From positions 186,001 to 250,000 of the forward strand of contig NZ_JASIRT010000001.1 in NCBI RefSeq assembly GCF_030063475.1: a stretch of DNA of 64,000 bases, written 5' to 3'. Below the pieces are notes generated by a model. The model worked only from the letters and a program-made list of their open reading frames with translations. It made no database searches and was not told the origin of the DNA. Each line of letters starts with the position of its first letter. The first letter of the stretch is position 1. The DNA is from Roseomonas sp. E05. Lineage in GTDB: Bacteria > Pseudomonadota > Alphaproteobacteria > Acetobacterales > Acetobacteraceae. Positions 59,353 to 64,000 of this stretch are shown here, in pieces. A program made the translations under genes and the position numbers.

Positions 59353-59712
59353 CCGGAGGCTGCGGTGCGGCATGCTGCCCCACCGCGGCAAAGCTTCACG
59401 ATTCGCGCAAGATCATGATCCGGAAGCGCGGGCAGGTCCTTGCCTCTTGCCGGCAGCAGCAGCAGCGGCCGCCGCCCGGCTGGAGAGGCCGGCGTGGAGG
59501 GTAAGGGTCCATGCATGCCTGACACAGGAGCATGAGCTGCGCTTCGCCCTGCTGGCCGGGCTGCCGCACCGCCTCGCCTCCGCCATCAGCTGACCCGGCA
59601 GTTGGACGAGAGCTGCGCCCTGATCCAGGGAGGGCGATCTGGTCGGACCGCCCTGTCCGCTCCAGGGGCTGAGCGTCCCAGCCGCCCCCGCCTGAGCGGG
59701 GCAGCGCCGCCC
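59353..59712. other. 360-bp gene-free stretch
   Basis: No gene supported. A frame contains LTQEHELRFALLAGLPHRLA followed by SAIS and a stop (about 59515-59593), with gene-like residues but no start; it may be a decayed C-terminus. A hairpin AGGGCG...CGCCCT near 59628-59650 and GC-rich stems before the SDR stop could be terminators. Confidence 0.35.
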
Positions 59713-60462
59713 TCAGCCGCGGTGCACGCGCAGCGGGCCGAAGGCCTGACAGACCGGCATCACCTGCAGGGTATTCACATTGACCCGCGCCGGGCGGGTG
59801 GCGACCCAGTGCACTGCATCGGCGATATCCTCCGGCGTCAGCGCCTCCGTGCCCTCGTAGACGCCGGCGGCCTTGGCGGCATCGCCGCCGAAGCGGATGG
59901 TGGAGAACTCGGTGCCGCCGACCAGACCGGGCTCGATGTCGGTCACGCGCACCGCAGTGCCGTGCAGGTCGGCGCGCAGGTTCAGGCTGAACTGGCGCAC
60001 GAAGGCCTTGGTGGCGCCGTAGACGTTGCCGCCGGGATAGGGCCACTCGCCCGCCGTGGAACCGATGTTCACCACATGCCCGCGGTTGCGCGCCACCATG
60101 CCCGGCAGCACGGCATGCGTCATCGCCACCAGCCCCTTGGCGTTGGTGTCGATCATCATCTCCCAGTCGGCCAGGCTGGCGCGCTGGGCCGGCTCCAGGC
60201 CAAGGGCAAGGCCGGCATTGTTCACCAGCACGTCGATCTCCGCCCAGTCGGCCGGCAGGCCGGCGATGGCGGCCTGGATGGCGGCACTATCGCGCACGTC
60301 CAGCGCAAGCGGCAGCACCTGCCCTTCGCCCAGCTCCCGAGCCAGGGCCTCCAGCCGGTCGGCGCGGCGGCCGATGGCGATGATGCGGGCGCCATCCTGC
60401 GCGAAGCGGCGCGCAATGGAGGCGCCGAAGCCGGAAGTGGCTCCGGTGACGAGAAGGATCAT
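59713..60462 (-). CDS. Short-chain dehydrogenase (YdfG-like NADP-dependent)
   Basis: A 249-residue SDR. Cofactor loop VTGATSGFGASIARRF; NNAGLALG; catalytic NIGSTAGEWPYPGGNVYGATKAFVRQFSLNLRADLHGT; and the YdfG-type ending DIADAVHWVATRPARVNVNTLQVMPVCQAFGPL. YdfG and relatives oxidise 3-hydroxy acids such as L-allo-threonine; the substrate here is inference. ATG 60462 (MILLVTGATSG); the frame opens at 60537. The upstream region contains a full repeat element. Confidence 0.9.
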   Translation of the reverse strand: MILLVTGATSGFGASIARRFAQDGARIIAIGRRADRLEALARELGEGQVLPLALDVRDSAAIQAAIAGLPADWAEIDVLVNNAGLALGLEPAQRASLADWEMMIDTNAKGLVAMTHAVLPGMVARNRGHVVNIGSTAGEWPYPGGNVYGATKAFVRQFSLNLRADLHGTAVRVTDIEPGLVGGTEFSTIRFGGDAAKAAGVYEGTEALTPEDIADAVHWVATRPARVNVNTLQVMPVCQAFGPLRVHRG

Positions 60463-60535
60463 GCGACTGGCTCCTGGCTCGGTGCCTGTCCCGTATGGCA
60501 GCGCGCCCAGAGCGAGGGAAGCCCGCTCGGCAAAC

Positions 60536-60667
60536 AAGGACGGGGGAAGGAATGCCCCCGAGCCCCCATCTTCTTTCTGTCAGTTTGGCGCTGTGCCTTC
60601 TGCAGCGCGGGGACTTGAAGAAAAAGATGGGGGTCTGGGGGAATTCGTTCCCCCAGCCTTTTTTCCG
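60536..60667. repeat. Copy 6 of dispersed inverted-repeat element, between same-direction genes
   Basis: Arms at about 60541-60565 and 60639-60658 with matched T/A tracts; the left arm has GGAATGCCCCC instead of GAATTCCCCC. Centre (60575-60620) is in the same orientation as copies 3 and 4. Unlike the others it lies downstream of one minus-strand gene (the metalloprotease) and upstream of another (the SDR), so here it acts at most as a one-directional terminator. Confidence 0.82.
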
Positions 60668-61393
60668 TCAGCCGACGCGCAGCAGGCGGGGACCATGCTG
60701 CCGCAGCCAGCCATGCGCCGCCGTGCGGTGCGGCGTGAGCCGGGCCAGATTGGCCCAGAAGCGGGGCGAGTGGTTCATCTCCCGGAGATGCGCCACCTCA
60801 TGCGCCACCACGTAGTCGAGCACCCAGGGCGGCGCCATCACCAGCCGCCAGGAGAAGGCCAGGGTGCCATCCACGGCGCAGCTCGCCCAGCGGCTGCGCG
60901 GGTCCTTCAGCCGGATGGCCTGGGGCGTGACACCGAGGTTGGCGGCATGGCGCCAGGCGCGGGGAGCAATGCGCTGCGCAGCCTCGGCACGCAGCAGCGC
61001 CAGGACGCGCCGCGGCAGTGCCTCCTCCGCGCCGCCCACCAGGATGCGGCCTTCGCGCAGCAGGGCTGGACCGGGATGGGCGGCCTCGTGATGAACGAGA
61101 TGGGGTATGTCGCCGACCGGCACTGCCGCGCCGGGGGCGAACCGCAGGGGCGGTGGCAGTGCCTGCAGTCGGGCCGCCACCCAGCCTGCATGGCGGCGCA
61201 GCAGGGCCAGGCCGATACGCCGGCCGGCCCCGTGCGGCAGGGTGATCACGGCCTCGCCCCGCACGGGGTCGATGCGCAGGGAAACCTGCCGCGCCCGGGA
61301 GGAGACGCGCCAGCGCAGAGGGCAGCGCAACGACGGTGTGCCCGGCGTGGCGCGGAGCAGGATTCGCTCTGTGGCTTCCGGCGGTGGCGTCAT
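60668..61393 (-). CDS. SprT-like/YgjP-type metal-dependent hydrolase
   Basis: A 241-residue zinc metallopeptidase-fold protein of the YgjP/DUF45 family. Zinc motif HEVAHLREMNHSPRFW (HExxH plus downstream histidine) is at about residues 192-208, and the family SRWASCAVDGTLAFSWRLVMAPPWVLDYVVAHEV precedes it; the N-terminal SSRARQVSLRIDPVRGEAVITLPHG is also typical. Proteolytic activity is not established for this group. Convergent copy of the repeat ends the gene. It lies just downstream of the histidine kinase gene in the same direction. Confidence 0.9.
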   Translation of the reverse strand: MTPPPEATERILLRATPGTPSLRCPLRWRVSSRARQVSLRIDPVRGEAVITLPHGAGRRIGLALLRRHAGWVAARLQALPPPLRFAPGAAVPVGDIPHLVHHEAAHPGPALLREGRILVGGAEEALPRRVLALLRAEAAQRIAPRAWRHAANLGVTPQAIRLKDPRSRWASCAVDGTLAFSWRLVMAPPWVLDYVVAHEVAHLREMNHSPRFWANLARLTPHRTAAHGWLRQHGPRLLRVG

Positions 61394-61409
61394 GCCGCGG
61401 CCCCGCCGG

Positions 61410-63953
61410 TCAGGCCTCCGTGCCGTTCACGGCGCGCCGCATGATCTCCGTCAACGCCCGGGGGCCATAGGGCTTGGTCAGGAACAGCGCCCCGGGCATG
61501 CCGTCCGCCAGCTGCGGGGCGCCATAGCCGGAGGCGAACACGACCCGCAGGCCGGGCCAGCGCTGCAGGGCCTGCTGCGCCAGTTCGACGCCGGACTGGC
61601 CGGGCAGGCCGATATCGGTGAACAGCACCTCGAAGCTGTTGCGCTCCAGCTCGCGCAGGGCGCCACGGGCATCACGCGCGCTGATCACGGTGTAACCGAG
61701 GCTGCTCAGCATGTCCTCGCTGTCCATCAGGATCAGCGGATCATCCTCCACCAGCAGCACGCGGGCGCCGGTGGCGGGGGCCGCCGGTGGGCGGATGGGC
61801 GCCGGGACCCGCGGGGCGGCGGCGGCGGCCAGGGCCTGGCGGCGATTGTTCAGGGTGTGGCGCACCTTGCGGGCGAGATCCTCACGCCGGTAGGGCTTGG
61901 ACAGCAGGTTCACCCCGGGGTCGAGCCGGCCGCCATGCACGATGGCGTTCTCCGTATAGCCGGAGGTGAAGAGCACCGCTGCATGCGGCTGCAAGGCCTG
62001 CACCTGGCGCGCCAGCTCGGGCGCCCGCACCGGCCCTGGCATCACCACATCGGTGAACAGAAGGTCGATCGAGACGCCGCTTTTCACCAGATCCAGGGCG
62101 CTCTGCGCGTCCGAGTTGCGCAGCACGGTGTAGCCGAGATCGGTGAGCAGGTCGACGACGGTGGCCTGCACCACCGGGTCATCCTCCACCACCAGGATGG
62201 TTTCGTGCCCGCCCTCGACGGGCAGGATGGCAAGCTGTGGAACCGTCTCCTCGGCGCTGTGGGTGCGCGGCAGGTAGATGCGCACCGTGGTCCCCTGCCC
62301 GATCTCGGAATAGATCTTGATGTGCCCGTGGCTCTGCTTGACGAAGCCATAGACCATCGACAGGCCGAGGCCGGTGCCGCGCCCCTCGCGCTTGGTGGTG
62401 AAGAAGGGTTCGAAGACCTTCTCCAGCACCTCGGGCGCCATGCCGCAGCCGGTGTCCGACACGGCAAGCATGATGTACTGGCCGGGCTGCACGTCCTCGT
62501 GCTGCAGGGCATAGATCTCGTCCAGCATGGCGTTGCCGGCCTCGATGGTCAGCCGGCCCGAACCGTCCATCGCGTCGCGCGCGTTGACCGCAAGGTTGAG
62601 CAGCGCGTTCTGCACCTGGTCGGGGTCCGCCAGGGTGTTCCACAGGCCGCCGGCGATCACCGTCTCCAGCTCGATCGCCTCGCCGAGCGCGCGGCGCAGC
62701 AGGTCGTCCATGTCCCGCACCAGCCGGCCGAGATTGACGGCACGCGGCTCCAGCGGCTGGCGCCGGGCGAAGGCGAGCAACTGCGAGGCCAGCTTGGCGC
62801 CGCGGTCCACTGCGTTCAGCGCAGCCTCCAGCCGGCGCTTGTCCTCCGATGCCACGATCCTCCGCTGCAGCATCTGCAGGTTGCCGCTCAGGATCTGCAG
62901 CAGGTTGTTGAAGTCATGCGCCACGCCGCCGGTGAGCTGGCCGATGGCCTCCATCTTCTGCGACTGGCGGAGCGCGGCCTCGGTGCGGCGACGTTCGGCC
63001 TCGCTCTCTTCCAGCGCCCGGGTGCGAACGCGCACCATGTCCTCGAGCTGATCCTTATAGCGCTCCAGCTCGTCGGAAACGCGCTTCTGCTCGGTGACGT
63101 CGTAGCCCAGCACGAAGATGCCCGAGACACTACCGTCGGAATCGAGGATCGGCTGGTAGACGAAGTCGAGGAAGAGCTCGCCGACCGGCGTGCCGGCATG
63201 GCGGCGCAGGCGCGCCGGCATGCTTCGGGCGCTGAAGACCTCGCCGGTCGCGAAGACACGATCCAGGATGCCGAAGAAGGGCTGCCCCTGGAGTTCCGGC
63301 AGCGCCTCCCGCACGGGCCTGCCGAGCAGATCCTCGCGCCCGACAAGCTGGCAATAGGCCTCGTTGGCGATTTCGAACACATGCTCCGGGCCACGCAGGA
63401 AGGCTGCGAAGGCCGGCGCCTGCTCCACCAGCCGGCGCAGATGCGCACGCTCGGCGTCCAGCGCGCGGTTGACCGCCTCGACCGCCTGAGCGCGGCGGAA
63501 GACGCTTTCTTCCAGCCCAGCCGCTCCCTCACTCTCCGGGCGGCGCCGCAGGGGCTGCATCTCGGTGATGTCGTCGGTCTGCTGCAGGATGAAGGCCACC
63601 TCGCCGGTCTCGTCGAGGATCGGCGCGTGCGTGGCGCTCCAGAAGCGCTCCTCGAACCGAATGCCCTGCGGCCCGCTGATCGGGATGGCATAGCGGATGT
63701 GCGCAATGCTGTTCGGCGCACGGGTCTGCACCACTATCTTCAGCGAGTGGCGGAGCTGCCGCATGCCCTCCCCGCCGGGATCATGCGGGCCGCTGGGAAA
63801 GGCCTCGAACATGTTGCGGCCGATGATATCCTCGGCGCGCCGCCCGGTGACGGCGAAATAGGCGCGGTTGGCCCAGACAAGCACGAACTGCGGATTCATG
63901 ACGACGTAGGGGTGCGGCGCGGCATCGAGCAGCCGTCCGAAATCCATCGGCAT
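61410..63953 (-). CDS. PAS-containing hybrid sensor histidine kinase with two receiver domains
   Basis: An 847-residue protein with no membrane segment, so probably a cytosolic sensor. Order: PAS (about 1-135, [38 protein letters not shown]), a second PAS (about 160-300), HisKA with the phospho-histidine H346 in [19 protein letters not shown], HATPase ([59 protein letters not shown]), then two receiver domains ([17 protein letters not shown]..., [20 protein letters not shown]...) with aspartates in [10 protein letters not shown] and [10 protein letters not shown]. Such proteins act in phosphorelays; the orphan Hpt gene 2 kb away is a candidate partner. ATG 63953 follows a weak GGGAAG site; TTG 63974 is an alternative. 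Confidence 0.92.
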   Translation of the reverse strand: MPMDFGRLLDAAPHPYVVMNPQFVLVWANRAYFAVTGRRAEDIIGRNMFEAFPSGPHDPGGEGMRQLRHSLKIVVQTRAPNSIAHIRYAIPISGPQGIRFEERFWSATHAPILDETGEVAFILQQTDDITEMQPLRRRPESEGAAGLEESVFRRAQAVEAVNRALDAERAHLRRLVEQAPAFAAFLRGPEHVFEIANEAYCQLVGREDLLGRPVREALPELQGQPFFGILDRVFATGEVFSARSMPARLRRHAGTPVGELFLDFVYQPILDSDGSVSGIFVLGYDVTEQKRVSDELERYKDQLEDMVRVRTRALEESEAERRRTEAALRQSQKMEAIGQLTGGVAHDFNNLLQILSGNLQMLQRRIVASEDKRRLEAALNAVDRGAKLASQLLAFARRQPLEPRAVNLGRLVRDMDDLLRRALGEAIELETVIAGGLWNTLADPDQVQNALLNLAVNARDAMDGSGRLTIEAGNAMLDEIYALQHEDVQPGQYIMLAVSDTGCGMAPEVLEKVFEPFFTTKREGRGTGLGLSMVYGFVKQSHGHIKIYSEIGQGTTVRIYLPRTHSAEETVPQLAILPVEGGHETILVVEDDPVVQATVVDLLTDLGYTVLRNSDAQSALDLVKSGVSIDLLFTDVVMPGPVRAPELARQVQALQPHAAVLFTSGYTENAIVHGGRLDPGVNLLSKPYRREDLARKVRHTLNNRRQALAAAAAPRVPAPIRPPAAPATGARVLLVEDDPLILMDSEDMLSSLGYTVISARDARGALRELERNSFEVLFTDIGLPGQSGVELAQQALQRWPGLRVVFASGYGAPQLADGMPGALFLTKPYGPRALTEIMRRAVNGTEA

Positions 63954-64000
63954 GAGTCCTGAGGCTTCCCGCAATGAACCAATCCCGCCTATTAGCCATG

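Noticed and set aside
61107-63962. 951-residue plus-strand open frame
   Set aside because: It is the antisense of the hybrid histidine kinase. Its translation is rich in H, Q, R and L with no recognisable domain, while the minus strand has complete PAS, HisKA, HATPase and receiver motifs.
1-64000. CRISPR arrays and insertion sequences
   Set aside because: No regularly spaced repeat-spacer arrays and no transposase-like protein were found.

Overview
The window is about 64 kb of very GC-rich DNA with dense, operon-packed genes on both strands. Gene content points to an alphaproteobacterium of the Acetobacteraceae, most like Roseomonas and relatives. Markers are a C4-type 5-aminolevulinate synthase, PhaR with a PHA synthase-like protein, PhaA and PhaB, alphaproteobacterial families (DUF2125, DUF4175/TIGR02302), a complete TRAP transporter and OxyR-AhpCD. 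The taxonomic call is inference; no rRNA gene is present. No prophage, insertion sequence or CRISPR array was seen, and the region reads as core chromosome.

Layout. 1-7.3 kb: end of hslO, a lipoprotein, RidA, then folE/apaG/lysE-type exporter on the minus strand, recX-azlC-azlD, an isolated GH26-type glycosidase with C-terminal repeats, and a zinc-ribbon protein. 7.4-10.3 kb: a tightly overlapping ftsE-ftsX-ydcF-plsC run. Around 10.3-10.6 kb there are two perfect 9-bp DnaA-box sequences. 10.6-23.7 kb: chaC, DUF2125, DUF4175-lysA, RpiR regulator/LLM oxidoreductase, 2'-5' RNA ligase-like protein, FNT channel, argH-lptM, TlpA-like thioredoxin and an amidase.

24-28.2 kb is a polyhydroxyalkanoate block (an XRE regulator, phaR, a PhaE-like ORF overlapping a PhaC-like synthase, phaA). 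phaB lies apart at 35.5-36.2 kb, and a candidate small RNA resembling the alpha-r8/MmgR family lies at 47.06-47.14 kb. 28.4-37.4 kb: gluconolactonase, VOC and cupin proteins, gloB with a divergent methyltransferase, a GST-cupin-methyltransferase run, a DMT exporter, a small membrane protein, phaB and an amino-acid binding protein. 37.5-44.2 kb: two tandem related small proteins, and glycolate oxidase split as glcF, then a CoA transferase on the other strand, then glcD-glcE; then rpmJ.

44.5-51.4 kb: oxyR divergent from ahpC-ahpD, the small RNA, N-formylglutamate amidohydrolase, tRNA-Val(GAC), and a dctPQM TRAP operon. 51.5-64 kb: hemA, a sugar-nucleotide-type epimerase, a TPR protein, a DMT exporter, pyrD-HAD, an MFS drug exporter, an orphan Hpt protein, an SDR, a SprT/YgjP-like metalloprotease and a hybrid histidine kinase with two receiver domains.

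The most distinctive non-coding signal is a family of roughly 130-180 bp inverted repeats. Five full copies and two half copies sit at gene 3' ends, mostly between convergent genes, where they look like bidirectional terminators. A second, unrelated palindromic element and an array of three tandem terminator-like repeats are also present.
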